A stretch of 64,000 bases of DNA from Meinhardsimonia xiamenensis (GTDB lineage: Bacteria; Pseudomonadota; Alphaproteobacteria; Rhodobacterales; Rhodobacteraceae). Below the pieces are notes generated by a model. The model did not search any database and was not told where the DNA came from. It saw only the letters and a program-made list of their open reading frames with translations. The stretch covers positions 62,001-126,000 of the forward strand of contig NZ_FNFV01000002.1 of the NCBI RefSeq assembly GCF_900102905.1, given 5' to 3'. A program made the position numbers and the translations under genes. Of this stretch, positions 35,614-44,073 are shown piece by piece. Within the stretch, counting starts at the first letter, position 1; each line of letters begins with the position of its first letter.

Positions 35614-35630
35614 TGCACAAAAAATGTGCA
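35614..35630. promoter_or_regulatory. Candidate NtrC binding site upstream of glnB
   Basis: The 17-base palindrome TGCACAAAAAATGTGCA closely fits the NtrC consensus (TGCAC, five bases, then a GTGCA arm). It is 116-132 bases upstream of the glnB start and 56 bases before the divergent NAD(P)HX repair gene. NtrC control of glnB is known in Rhodobacter capsulatus; its action here is inferred. Confidence 0.65.
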
Positions 35631-35685
35631 GGATGCCCGGAAAAAGGACGAATTGTGAACGGACAGGCTGCAGGGAGCCGCAGGA

Positions 35686-37233
35686 ATGGGCGAATTGCTG
35701 ACGGCAGCGCAGATGCGCGCGGTGGAAGTCGCGGCGATGGCGAGCGGCGCGGTCACCGGGCTTGAGCTGATGGAGCGGGCCGGGCGCGGGGTGGTCGGGA
35801 CGGCCTTCGCGCGCTGGCCCGAGCTTGCCGTGGCGCCGCGCCGCGGGCTGGTTCTCGCGGGGCCGGGCAACAACGGCGGCGACGGCTATGTTGTGGCGCG
35901 GCTTCTGCGAGAGTGGGGCTGGGAGGTTGAGGTTTTCGCCCTTGGTGAGCCCGAACGGCTGAAGGGCGACGCGCAGGCCAACCATGCGCGCTGGCGCGAG
36001 ATGGGCGGGGCGGTGCGGCCTCTGGCCGAGCTCGGGGCGGGGCTTGAAGAATCTCCGGCGGTGGTCATCGATGCGCTCTTCGGAACCGGGCTCGCGCGCC
36101 CCCTGACCGGGTCGGTGGCCGAAGCGATTCGCGCTGTCGCGGCCTGGCGTGGCGAGGGGGGGCGCGATGGGCGGGTGGTGGCCGTCGACATCCCCTCGGG
36201 GATTTGCGCCGACAGCGGCCGGGTGCTGGGGGCGGCGATGCACTGCGACCTCACGGTGAGCTTTCATGCGCCGAAGCTCGGGCATTACCTCGCCGAGGGG
36301 CCGGCGCATGCCGGGTGGCTCGAAGTCGCCGACATCGGCATCGGTGCCTGGGCGGCGGGGGCGGGGGAGTGCGTGCAGCTTGTCGAGCTGACGGCGCCGG
36401 TGCGAGAGCTCGCCAAGACCGGCGGGCACAAATACCACCACGGCCATGCGCTGGTGCTTTCAGGCGGGGTGGGCCGTGGCGGGGCGGCGCGCATGGCGGC
36501 GCGGGCGGCGCTGCGCGTCGGCGCGGGGCTGGTGACGCTCGGCTGCCCGCCGGCGGCGATGATCGAGAATGCCGCGCGGCTCGAGGCGGTGATGTTGCGG
36601 CCGGTGGCTGACGGAGAGGCGCTTGCCGCGCTGCTGGAAGACCCGCGCATCGACGCGCTCTGCCTTGGCCCGGGGCTCGGGCTCGGGCCGCGGGAGGGGG
36701 CGCTTGTGGCGGCCGCGCTCGATGCGGGCCGGGCGACGGTGCTCGATGCCGATGCGCTGACGATTCTCGCGCGTGAGCCGCGGCTGCGGGCGCGCGTGCA
36801 CGGGCGCTGCGTGCTTACCCCGCATGAAGGAGAGTTCGCGCGGCTGTTTCCCGGGTTGGGCGCGCGGCTGCGGGCGGAGCCGGAGGCGGGGCCGGCCTTC
36901 TCCCGGCTCGACGCCGCGCGCGCGGCGGCGCGCGAGAGCGGCGCGGTGGTGCTGCTCAAGGGGCCCGATACCGTCATCGCCGCGCCCGATGGGCGGGCCT
37001 GGGTCCATGCCGCGGCCTATGCGCGCGCCGCGCCGTGGCTGGCGACGGCGGGCGCGGGCGATGTGCTGGCCGGTCTCATTGCCGGGCTTCTGGCGCGCGG
37101 GCTTGCCCCGGAGCGGGCGGCGTCGCTGGCAGCCTGGCTGCATGTGGAAGCGGCGCGGCGGGCAGGGGCGGGGATGATTGCCGAGGATCTGCCCGACCGC
37201 CTGCCGGAGGTTTTCTCCGCGCTCGGTCTCTGA
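35686..37233 (+). CDS. Bifunctional NAD(P)H-hydrate epimerase / ADP-dependent NAD(P)H-hydrate dehydratase
   Basis: This 515-residue two-domain repair enzyme has an N-terminal YjeF_N epimerase domain (about residues 1-215) with GPGNNGGDGYVVARLL and VVAVDIPSGICADSG, and a C-terminal ribokinase-like dehydratase domain (about 230-515) with GHKYHHGHALVLSGG, CLGPGLGLGP and the catalytic TAGAGDVLAGLIAG. It restores NADH and NADPH damaged by hydration. The ATG at 35686 follows GGAGCCGCAGG. It is divergent from glnB and shares the region with the NtrC-type site. Confidence 0.95.
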   Translation: MGELLTAAQMRAVEVAAMASGAVTGLELMERAGRGVVGTAFARWPELAVAPRRGLVLAGPGNNGGDGYVVARLLREWGWEVEVFALGEPERLKGDAQANHARWREMGGAVRPLAELGAGLEESPAVVIDALFGTGLARPLTGSVAEAIRAVAAWRGEGGRDGRVVAVDIPSGICADSGRVLGAAMHCDLTVSFHAPKLGHYLAEGPAHAGWLEVADIGIGAWAAGAGECVQLVELTAPVRELAKTGGHKYHHGHALVLSGGVGRGGAARMAARAALRVGAGLVTLGCPPAAMIENAARLEAVMLRPVADGEALAALLEDPRIDALCLGPGLGLGPREGALVAAALDAGRATVLDADALTILAREPRLRARVHGRCVLTPHEGEFARLFPGLGARLRAEPEAGPAFSRLDAARAAARESGAVVLLKGPDTVIAAPDGRAWVHAAAYARAAPWLATAGAGDVLAGLIAGLLARGLAPERAASLAAWLHVEAARRAGAGMIAEDLPDRLPEVFSALGL

Positions 37234-37270
37234 TCGGGCCTCAGTGAGACGCGGCCCGGACCTGGCCGGT

Positions 37271-37492
37271 TTAGGTGAAGACGAGGTGAAAACCCCCATC
37301 GCCTGCGGCGAGAGCGCGCAGCCTGCGGGCCCCTGCGCGGGTGACGATGTGCTCGCCGGGGGCGAGTGTCTCGACGGGCTTCGGCCCTTGGAGCGTCAGA
37401 ACCCGTGTCCCCGGCGCGACGGCCTTGATCTCGCCTTCGCTCCAACTCGGGCTCACGGGCGTGACGACGGGCATCTCTCGGTCAATGTACAT
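37271..37492 (-). CDS. Small Hint-like domain protein (73 residues)
   Basis: This 73-residue frame starts at ATG 37492 with an ideal AGGAGGTG site. Residues about 27-60 (APGTRVLTLQGPKPVETL, then APGEHIVTRAGARRLRAL) resemble the first strands of Hint (hedgehog/intein) domains, normally CFTPGT-ARPVEDLRPGDRV. The nucleophilic Cys is replaced by hydrophobic residues and the second half of the fold is missing. It may be a stand-alone small protein of unknown function or the remnant of a longer Hint protein. It converges on the NAD(P)HX repair gene. Confidence 0.6.
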   Translation of the reverse strand: MYIDREMPVVTPVSPSWSEGEIKAVAPGTRVLTLQGPKPVETLAPGEHIVTRAGARRLRALAAGDGGFHLVFT

Positions 37493-37705
37493 CCCGGCAC
37501 CTCCTTCTGCGGCTTTCCGATGTCTTTCCCGCAGTTGCGGCAGAAATATGGCCATCAGGCGTTTTCTCTTTGCACCAGCGCGACGGGGGCTGAGCCGTCC
37601 GCGGGGACGCGGTTTTTCCTCTCGCATCCCTCAGAGGGCTTTGCTAGAAGGGCGCCGGTTTTCCGGGCCGCGCTTGTGCTGCCCGGGGGTGCTGACCCAT
37701 GAGAT

Positions 37706-37790
37706 GCGGGTGTGGCGGAACTGGCAGACGCACCAGATTTAGGTTCTGGCGCCGCAAGGCGTGGGGGTTCAAGTCCCTCCACCCGCACCA
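37706..37790 (+). tRNA. tRNA-Leu (anticodon UAG)
   Basis: An 85-base cloverleaf. The acceptor stem GCGGGTG pairs with CACCCGC, discriminator A and an encoded CCA follow. The anticodon stem CCAGA/TCTGG encloses the loop TTTAGGT with anticodon TAG. A long variable arm (GCGCCGCAAGGCGT) marks a class II tRNA, and the T-arm has GGTTCAAGTCC. It lies 37 bases before tig. Confidence 0.96.
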
Positions 37791-37827
37791 GACCCGCGAT
37801 ACCCAGAGGATGTGAAAAGGACGGAAT

Positions 37828-39156
37828 ATGCAGGTCACCGAGACCCTGAAGGAAGGCCTCAAGCGCGGCTACCAGATCAAGGTTACCGCCGAGGAACTGG
37901 AGGCCAAGGTTGTCGCCAAGCTCGAGGAGGCGCGGCCCCAGATCGAGATGAAGGGCTTCCGCAAGGGCAAGGTTCCCATGGCGCTTCTGCGCAAGCAGTT
38001 CGGGCCGCGCCTTATGGGCGAGGCGATGCAGGAGGCCGTGGACAGCGCCATGGCCAAGCACTTCGAGGAGACGGGCGACCGTCCCGCGTTCCAGCCCGAG
38101 GTGAAGCTTACCAACGAGGACTGGAAGGAGGGCGACGACATCGAGGTCTCCATGACCTACGAGGCGCTGCCCGAAATCCCCGAGGTCGAGTTCTCCAGGA
38201 TCGAGATCGAGCGGATGGTGGTGAAGCCTTCCGATGAGGAGGTGGAGGACACGCTCAAGCGTCTGGCCGAGAACGCGCAGGAGTTCGAGGACAAGCCCGA
38301 AGGCGAGCCCGCCGAGAAGGGCGATCAGGTGGTGATCGACTTCGTGGGCAAGGTCGATGGCGAGGCGTTCGAGGGTGGCTCGGCGGAGGACTATCCGCTG
38401 GTGCTGGGCTCGGAGAGCTTCATTCCGGGTTTCGAGGAGCAGCTGATCGGCGCCAAGGCGGGTGACAAGGTGGACGTGAAGGTCACCTTCCCCGAGGATT
38501 ACGGCGCGGAGCATCTCGCCGGCAAGGAAGCCGTCTTCGAATGCACCGTGAAGGCGGTGAAAAGGCCGGTGCCGGCGAAGATCGATGACGAGCTTGCCAA
38601 GCGTTACGGGGCGGAGAACCTCGAGGAGCTGAAGACGCGCATCCGCGACCAGCTCGCCGCGGAATACGCCAACGCCGCGCGCGCGGTGCTCAAGCGCCGG
38701 CTTCTCGACAAGCTCGACGAGATGGTCGATTTCGAGCTGCCGCCGACGCTTGTGGAGACCGAAGCCAAGCAGATCGCCCATCAGCTGTGGCACGAGGAGC
38801 ACCCCGAGGTGCAGGGCCACGACCACCCCGAGGTCGAGCCCACCGAGGAGCACGAGAAGCTCGCCCGCCGGCGGGTGAAGCTGGGGCTGCTGCTGGCCGA
38901 GCTTGGCCGAAAGAACAAGATCGAGGTCACCGACCAGGAAATGACGCAGGCCGTGCTCAATCAGGCCCGACAGTATCCCGGGCAGGAGCGCGCCTTCTTC
39001 GAGTTCGTGCAGCAGAACCCGCAGGTTCAGCAGCAGATCCGCGCGCCGCTGTTCGAGGACAAGGTGGTGGATTTCATCCTCGAGCTCGCCAAGGTCGAGG
39101 AGCGCGAGGTCTCGAAGGACGAACTGGAGAAGGCCGTCGAAGCTCTCGAGGACTGA
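37828..39156 (+). CDS. tig: Trigger factor (ribosome-associated chaperone, peptidyl-prolyl isomerase)
   Basis: This 442-residue chaperone has the ribosome-binding signature [17 protein letters not shown] (about residues 42-58), a central FKBP-type PPIase domain (about 150-245, [18 protein letters not shown]), and a C-terminal helical substrate-binding domain rich in Glu/Lys. It binds L23 at the ribosome exit tunnel and helps nascent chains fold. The start follows AAAAGGACGG. A strong terminator lies 26 bases after the stop. Confidence 0.96.
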   Translation: MQVTETLKEGLKRGYQIKVTAEELEAKVVAKLEEARPQIEMKGFRKGKVPMALLRKQFGPRLMGEAMQEAVDSAMAKHFEETGDRPAFQPEVKLTNEDWKEGDDIEVSMTYEALPEIPEVEFSRIEIERMVVKPSDEEVEDTLKRLAENAQEFEDKPEGEPAEKGDQVVIDFVGKVDGEAFEGGSAEDYPLVLGSESFIPGFEEQLIGAKAGDKVDVKVTFPEDYGAEHLAGKEAVFECTVKAVKRPVPAKIDDELAKRYGAENLEELKTRIRDQLAAEYANAARAVLKRRLLDKLDEMVDFELPPTLVETEAKQIAHQLWHEEHPEVQGHDHPEVEPTEEHEKLARRRVKLGLLLAELGRKNKIEVTDQEMTQAVLNQARQYPGQERAFFEFVQQNPQVQQQIRAPLFEDKVVDFILELAKVEEREVSKDELEKAVEALED

Positions 39157-39182
39157 GCCACAGGGCCAGTCGGCGAATCCGC

Positions 39183-39214
39183 GGGCCGTCCCGATGGGGC
39201 GGCCCGTTTTTCTT
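39183..39214 (+). terminator. Intrinsic terminator of tig
   Basis: GGGCCG (39183-39188) pairs with CGGCCC (39200-39205), extended by internal GC pairs, then GTTTTTCTTT. Confidence 0.85.
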
Positions 39215-39334
39215 TGTCCGGCCCCCTCGAAAATTCACCTAGACATGACAATATGTTGATCGACCTGCCGCGGGATTCTGCAGCGCAGAAACCATCGCGG
39301 CGCGAGAAACCGAATACAAGATCAGGGGGCAGAC

Positions 39335-40285
39335 GTGAGTCTTGATCCATATGCGGCCCTCGGCGTGTCGAAGAACGCGACGGACGAGGAGATCAGGAAG
39401 GCCTACCGCAAGATCGTGAAGACGAGCCATCCGGACCTGCACCCGGATGACCCGGAGGCGGCCGAGCGGTTCAAGGCGGCCTCGGTGGCCTATGAACTTC
39501 TGAAGGACCCCGAGAAGCGTGCGCGCTACGACCGTGGCGAGATCGACGCCATGGGCCAGGAGAGACCCGAATATCACTACTACAAGCAGTATGCCGGTGC
39601 CCAGGGCAATCCGTATGCGCATGCGGGTGCCGGCGGGGCCGGATTCGAGGGTTTCGAGGACATCTCCGACATATTCGCCGAGATCCTGCGTGGCCGCGGC
39701 GACCGCGGCGCCTCGCGCTGGGGGTTCTCGACGCGTGAGGTGCATGCCCGCGGGGCGGACGTGCGTTACCGGCTGCAGGTGTCCTTCCTCGATGCGGCCA
39801 AGGGGGCGACCAAGAAGCTGCTGATGCCTGACGGCAAGTCGCTCGAGGTGAAGATCCCGGCCGGCATCCGCGACGGGCAGACGATCCGGCTGCGCGGCAA
39901 GGGCGAGCCGGGCATCGGCGAAGGGCCGCCGGGGGATGCGCTGATCACCATCGAGGTGGCGCCGCATCCCGTCTTCAAGCGCGAGGGCAGCGACATTCGC
40001 GTGGTGCTGCCGATCACCATCGATGAGGCAGTGCTGGGCGGCAAGGTGCCGGTGCCGACCATCGACGGCATGGTGAAGTTGTCGATCCCGAAGGGCGCCT
40101 CCTCCGGCCGGGTGCTGCGGATGAAGGGCCGCGGCATCAAGCCAGAGAAGGGCGGCAAGCCCGGCGATCAGCTCGTCGAACTGAAGATCGTGATGCCGCC
40201 GCAGATCGACGACGAGCTCGAGGCGTTCATGAAGACGTGGCGCGAGAAACACGCCTATGATCCGCGGAAGGGGATGAAGCCATGA
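39335..40285 (+). CDS. cbpA: DnaJ-class co-chaperone, CbpA-like
   Basis: This 316-residue protein has an N-terminal J domain (about residues 3-67) with the HPD motif in KTSHPDLHPDD, a Gly-rich linker, and the C-terminal DnaJ substrate-binding domains (DVRYRLQVSFLDAAKGATKK, then GDALITIEVAPHPVFKREG). It lacks the zinc-finger region of DnaJ, which makes it CbpA-type. It would stimulate DnaK ATPase. The start is GTG at 39335 after GGGGGCAG. The next gene, cbpM, overlaps by 4 bases and encodes its modulator. Confidence 0.93.
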   Translation: MSLDPYAALGVSKNATDEEIRKAYRKIVKTSHPDLHPDDPEAAERFKAASVAYELLKDPEKRARYDRGEIDAMGQERPEYHYYKQYAGAQGNPYAHAGAGGAGFEGFEDISDIFAEILRGRGDRGASRWGFSTREVHARGADVRYRLQVSFLDAAKGATKKLLMPDGKSLEVKIPAGIRDGQTIRLRGKGEPGIGEGPPGDALITIEVAPHPVFKREGSDIRVVLPITIDEAVLGGKVPVPTIDGMVKLSIPKGASSGRVLRMKGRGIKPEKGGKPGDQLVELKIVMPPQIDDELEAFMKTWREKHAYDPRKGMKP

Positions 40286-40632
40286 GCCGGGTCTACAGCA
40301 TCGAGGAGCTGGTCGCCGCCATTCCGGGATTGACGGTGGCGCGGCTGCGCCGGCTGGAGGCGAGCGAGGTGGTTCGGCCGATGATCACCGACGATGCGGC
40401 ACCTGCCTATCGCGCGGTGGATCGTGCCCGCCTCGAGCTCGCCTGCCATCTTGGCGAGGTCTTCGACCTCAATGAGGATGCACTGGGACTGGTGATGGAT
40501 CTGGTTGACCGGATGCACGGGCTTCACGCGGAGCTTGACGCGCTTCTTCGCGCCGTGGCCGAGCAGCCCGAGGCCGTGCGCCGGGAGCTTGGCGCAGCCT
40601 TCCTTCGTCACCGCTGGGGGCGCGTCGAGTAA
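40282..40632 (+). CDS. cbpM: Chaperone modulatory protein CbpM
   Basis: This 116-residue protein starts with ATGA overlap on cbpA. It has a MerR-like helix-turn-helix arrangement (YSIEELVAAIPGLTVARLRRL) and a helical C-terminal half, as in CbpM, which binds the J domain of CbpA and inhibits its co-chaperone function. Length and gene order support the call. It faces the rplI gene across a shared hairpin terminator. Confidence 0.88.
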   Translation: MSRVYSIEELVAAIPGLTVARLRRLEASEVVRPMITDDAAPAYRAVDRARLELACHLGEVFDLNEDALGLVMDLVDRMHGLHAELDALLRAVAEQPEAVRRELGAAFLRHRWGRVE

Positions 40633-40672
40633 CCGGCGCCGCGCCGCAACAGGCGCCTGCCGGAAAGCGAAA

Positions 40673-40698
40673 GGGCCACCCGCTTGCGCGGGCGGCCC
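40673..40698. terminator. Hairpin terminator between convergent cbpM and rplI
   Basis: GGGCCACCCGC (40673-40683) pairs with GCGGGCGGCCC (40688-40698) with one mismatch; loop TTGC, then GTTCTTCTT on the + strand. It may serve cbpM and, less clearly, the S6-S18-L9 operon. Confidence 0.65.
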
Positions 40699-40735
40699 GT
40701 TCTTCTTGCAGTGGTTCCGATGGGGGCGGCAGCGC

Positions 40736-41374
40736 TCAGCGCTGCTCGACGTCGGGCTGCTCGCCGGTGTCGGGCGATTCGCCCTCGACCGTCTCGACGA
40801 GAAGCGACTCGGCCTCCTGCGCGGCACCGACATCCTCGAAGAGTTCGGCGATCTCGAATTCGGCCTCGCGGGCCTCTTCGGCCGCCAGTTCGGCCACCGT
40901 CTTTCCTGCGGCCTGAAGCTCGGCCTCATCGGGCGTGCGGGCGACGTTGAGGGTGATGGTCACCGACACCTCCGGGTGCAGGTTCACCGTCACCTCGTGC
41001 AGGCCCAGCTCCTTGATCGGGCGGTTGAGCACCACCTGGCGGCGGTCGATCGAGAAGCCGGCCTCGGTCGCGGCCTGGGCGGCGTCGCGCGTGGTCACCG
41101 AGCCATAAAGCGCCCCCGAATCGGAAGCCGAGCGGAGAATGACGAACTGCTGCCCGTCGAGCCGTTCGGCCAGCGCCTCGGCCTCCTTGCGGGTTTCGAG
41201 GTTGCGCGCCTCGAGCTGCGCCTTCTGCGCCTCGAAGACCTTGAGGTTTTCGGGCGTTGCGCGCAGCGCCTTCTTCTGGGGCAGAAGATAGTTGCGCGCG
41301 TAGCCGTCCTTGACGGAGACGACATCGCCCATCTGGCCCAGCTTGGCCACGCGTTCGAGAAGGATCACGTCCAT
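40736..41374 (-). CDS. rplI: 50S ribosomal protein L9
   Basis: This 212-residue protein begins [30 protein letters not shown] (L9 N-domain, shown in family form), followed by the long connecting helix and the C-terminal rRNA-binding domain to about residue 150. An acidic tail of about 60 residues ([17 protein letters not shown]...) extends it beyond the ~150 residues of E. coli L9, as is common in Rhodobacterales. It is the third gene of the rpsF-rpsR-rplI operon, 14 bases after rpsR. Confidence 0.95.
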   Translation of the reverse strand: MDVILLERVAKLGQMGDVVSVKDGYARNYLLPQKKALRATPENLKVFEAQKAQLEARNLETRKEAEALAERLDGQQFVILRSASDSGALYGSVTTRDAAQAATEAGFSIDRRQVVLNRPIKELGLHEVTVNLHPEVSVTITLNVARTPDEAELQAAGKTVAELAAEEAREAEFEIAELFEDVGAAQEAESLLVETVEGESPDTGEQPDVEQR

Positions 41375-41388
41375 GTCGCGGGCCTCCC

Positions 41389-41616
41389 TTACTTGATCAC
41401 ATAGGGAAGGAGCGCGAGGTAGCGGGCGCGCTTGATGGCGCGCGCAAGCTCACGCTGCTTCTTGGCGGATACCGCGGTGATGCGCGAGGGCACGATCTTG
41501 CCACGCTCGGAAATGTAGCGCTGCAGCAGCTTGGTGTCCTTGTAGTCGATCTTCGGCGCATTCTCGCCCGAGAAGGGGCAGACCTTGCGCCGGCGGAAGA
41601 ACGGTCTTGCGGCCAT
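41389..41616 (-). CDS. rpsR: 30S ribosomal protein S18
   Basis: This 75-residue basic protein contains the S18 core [20 protein letters not shown] (C residue included), [21 protein letters not shown] and [22 protein letters not shown]18 pairs with S6 on the small-subunit platform. It is 19 bases downstream of rpsF and 14 bases upstream of rplI on the - strand, the conserved order of this operon. Confidence 0.97.
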   Translation of the reverse strand: MAARPFFRRRKVCPFSGENAPKIDYKDTKLLQRYISERGKIVPSRITAVSAKKQRELARAIKRARYLALLPYVIK

Positions 41617-41635
41617 GTTCCTGTCTCCTTCTCTC

Positions 41636-41980
41636 TCAGCGGCGCCGGTCGCGCTCGTCGCGCTTCTGCATCTGGATCGAGGGGCCCTCGTCGTGCTTGT
41701 CCACCTTCACGGTGAGCACGCGCATGACATCCTCGTGCAGCCGCATCAGCCGCTCCATCTCCTGCACCGCCGGCGCCGGAGCGTCGGTGCGCATGAAGGC
41801 GTAGTGGCCCTTGCGGTTCTTGTTGATCTTGTAGGCCATCGTCTTCAGGCCCCAGTACTCGCTGCCGACGACCTTGCCGCCGTTTTCCTGCAGGATGGAG
41901 CCGAAATGTTCGATCAGGCCCTCGGCCTGCGCGCCGGACAGATCCGGGCGCGCGATGAAGACATGCTCGTAAAGCGGCAT
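41636..41980 (-). CDS. rpsF: 30S ribosomal protein S6
   Basis: This 114-residue protein has the S6 N-terminus [20 protein letters not shown], the central [28 protein letters not shown] region (given in part), and a charged C-terminus ending in KRDERDRRR. It is the first gene of the S6-S18-L9 operon, and a promoter-like sequence lies 108 bases upstream. Confidence 0.97.
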   Translation of the reverse strand: MPLYEHVFIARPDLSGAQAEGLIEHFGSILQENGGKVVGSEYWGLKTMAYKINKNRKGHYAFMRTDAPAPAVQEMERLMRLHEDVMRVLTVKVDKHDEGPSIQMQKRDERDRRR

Positions 41981-42293
41981 GCGATCTCCGTCTCTCTTCG
42001 GGCGCGCTTCGCCGGGCGGGGGCTCGACCTTCCGCGTCCCGCCCTCGAGAGGCTGCGCCGATCGATGAAGTTGCGGAAGGATGGGGCCTTATACATCTCT
42101 CGGCCCGCGATGCAAGGCGGCGCGGCCCGTACACGGCTTGCATGGGCAGCTCGCGAGTGACCGACGAGGCAGCGGCCCGATTTACGCCGCGGAATTTCCG
42201 ACAGCCTGACCGAAAGGCGCCGCGGCCGGGCCAGCATCGCAGGGCAGGCTGACGGGGTTTCTCAAGCGCATCTTGAACCGCGACGGATTGCCG
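41981..42293. other. Intergenic region between rpsF and a hypothetical gene
   Basis: This 313-base divergent gap contains the probable rpsF promoter (42088-42115) and a 107-base leader for the ribosomal operon. That leader could carry an S6:S18 autoregulatory structure as in other bacteria, but I could not confirm one by eye. No additional coding frame is convincing. Confidence 0.5.
42088..42115 (-). promoter_or_regulatory. Candidate promoter of the rpsF operon
   Basis: On the - strand TTGCAT (42110-42115), a 16-base spacer and TATAAG (42088-42093) form a good match to a housekeeping promoter in an otherwise GC-rich region. Confidence 0.55.
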
Positions 42294-43022
42294 ATGTTGA
42301 TCGAAACCGAAGACAGCCCGTGGATGATTCCCGCGCCGCCCCCGGCGCGCCGGATTCCGCGCCTGCATGTGGGAAAACGGCTGGGACGGGGCCTGGGCGT
42401 CAGCTCGCGCATCGCGGTGCGTGAGATGACGAGGGGCTATGTCATCGAACAGCCGCTCACGATCGTGCCGGTGACGCGGCACGATGTTCGTGCCGCCTGG
42501 GCCACGGGGGCGGCTGCCGCGGGGCTGGCGGCGCTCGGGTGGGGCGCGGTGCAGCTTGCACTGCCGGAGGCGGGCTGGAGCCGGGCCGGGCTGGTCGGCC
42601 TGCACGCCGGACTCGTGGGGGCGCTTGCCGGGCTTCTTTTAACCATGCGCGGCACGCTGCGTGTCGAGGTTGACACGCTGACGCGCCGCATCAGGGTCTG
42701 TCGGCTATGCGCAGTCGGCTCCCGCGTCCTGCTCGACCGCACCTTCGGCCCGGTTTCGGAGCTTGTGCTTCAGCGCCGGCGCAACGGGATGATGCGGCTG
42801 TGTCTGAAGGCCGGAGAGGGCGACCGAGCCGGCTGGCAGGTTCTGGCGGTTGGCGAGGAGGACGTCTTGCGGGGGCTGCACCGGCGCATCGCGCGCGACT
42901 TCCTGCCGCCCGAGGCGCGTGTTGCAGCGGCAGTCCCATCGCCGGCGTCGCGGCGGTCGATGGCATTTCCGCTGCTTGGCCCGCACGAGCTGCGACTCGG
43001 AGGCCGGCCGAGCGCGGGCTGA
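42294..43022 (+). CDS. Hypothetical membrane protein
   Basis: I do not recognise a named family for this frame of about 242 residues. A basic, Pro-rich N-terminus (about residues 1-65) is followed by two hydrophobic segments (AAWATGAAAAGLAALGWGAVQLAL and LVGLHAGLVGALAGLLLTM), then a soluble region with a regular strand pattern (LRVEVDTLTRRIRVCRL, FGPVSELVLQRR) reminiscent of PH-like domains on membrane proteins. The ATG at 42294 is one option; a TTG at 42273 is another and neither has a clear ribosome-binding site. It lies between the ribosomal operon and fabD and could be transcribed toward fabD. Confidence 0.6.
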   Translation: MLIETEDSPWMIPAPPPARRIPRLHVGKRLGRGLGVSSRIAVREMTRGYVIEQPLTIVPVTRHDVRAAWATGAAAAGLAALGWGAVQLALPEAGWSRAGLVGLHAGLVGALAGLLLTMRGTLRVEVDTLTRRIRVCRLCAVGSRVLLDRTFGPVSELVLQRRRNGMMRLCLKAGEGDRAGWQVLAVGEEDVLRGLHRRIARDFLPPEARVAAAVPSPASRRSMAFPLLGPHELRLGGRPSAG

Positions 43023-43118
43023 CCCGTCGTCTGGCCGTGGCGCGGCGTGCCGGGAGATTGCAGTGACGGCGCGCATTGGCTATCGGAGGGCGCCACACGA
43101 GCCGCGAAGGAGACTGCC

Positions 43119-44066
43119 ATGAGCCGAGCCTTCCTGTTTCCGGGCCAGGGGGCCCAGACCGTTGGCATGGGGCGCGACATCGCCGAGGCCTATCCGGCCG
43201 CGCGGGCGGTGTTCGACGAGGTGGATGAGGCGCTGGGCGAGAAGCTTTCGGCGCTGATCTGGGAAGGCGATCAGGAAACGCTGACCCTGACCGAGAACGC
43301 CCAGCCGGCGCTCATGGCAACCTCCATGGCGGTCATGGCGGCGCTGGCCGAGGAGGGCGTGACCATCGAGGCGGCGGCCTATGTGGCCGGTCATTCGCTG
43401 GGCGAATACTCCGCCCTTGCCGCGGCCGGTGCGCTGACGGTGGCGGACGCGGCGCGGCTCCTGCGCATCCGCGGCCGGGCGATGCAGGAGGCGGTGCCGG
43501 TGGGCGTCGGCGCCATGGCGGCGATTCTGGGGCTGGACCTCGAGGCGGTACGCAAGGTGGCCAGCGAGGCCTCGGACAGGCACCATGTCTGCGAGGTAGC
43601 CAACGACAACGACCCGGCACAGGTGGTTGTCTCGGGGCACCGTGAGGCGGTGGAGAAAGCGGTGGAACTGGCCAAGGCCGCCGGGGCGAAGCGGGCCGTG
43701 GTGCTGCCCGTCTCGGCACCGTTCCATTGCTCGCTCATGGCGCCTGCGGCCGAGGTAATGGCCGAAGCTCTGAGCAAGGTGGATATCGCGCCCCCGAAAG
43801 TGCCGGTGATCGCCAATGTGCGGGCGGCGCCGGTGGATGACCCGACCCTCATCCGTGCCCTGCTCGTGGAGCAGGTCACGGGAATGGTGCGCTGGCGCGA
43901 ATCGGTGATGTGGATGGCCGCGCACGGCGTGACCGAGACCTGGGAGATCGGCGCCGGCAAGGCGCTTTCGGGCATGGTTCGGCGGATCGACCGTTCGATC
44001 ACCACCCGGACGGTGGGGACCGTCGACGAGGTGAAGGCGGCAGCTGCAAGCCTCACCCAGGGCTGA
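43119..44066 (+). CDS. fabD: Malonyl-CoA:ACP transacylase
   Basis: This 315-residue enzyme has LFPGQGAQTVGMGRD at the N-terminus, the nucleophile Ser in AGHSLGEYSALAAAG (near residue 92) and the catalytic His in PVSAPFHCSLM (near 200). It loads malonyl groups onto ACP for fatty acid elongation. The ATG at 43119 follows GAAGGAGAC; the frame is open further upstream without a better start. It begins the fab gene run, followed by an MFS gene and then fabG. Confidence 0.96.
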   Translation: MSRAFLFPGQGAQTVGMGRDIAEAYPAARAVFDEVDEALGEKLSALIWEGDQETLTLTENAQPALMATSMAVMAALAEEGVTIEAAAYVAGHSLGEYSALAAAGALTVADAARLLRIRGRAMQEAVPVGVGAMAAILGLDLEAVRKVASEASDRHHVCEVANDNDPAQVVVSGHREAVEKAVELAKAAGAKRAVVLPVSAPFHCSLMAPAAEVMAEALSKVDIAPPKVPVIANVRAAPVDDPTLIRALLVEQVTGMVRWRESVMWMAAHGVTETWEIGAGKALSGMVRRIDRSITTRTVGTVDEVKAAAASLTQG

Positions 44067-44073
44067 GGGCGTC

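Noticed and set aside
37493-37627. Longer start for the Hint-like small protein
   Set aside because: The extra residues are a basic low-complexity stretch, and the ATG at 37492 has a near-perfect AGGAGGTG site.
39226-39262. Possible heat-shock (RpoH) promoter before cbpA
   Set aside because: CTCGAA upstream is a partial -35 match but no acceptable -10 lies at the right distance; the AT-rich ACAT...ATGT dyad alone is too weak.
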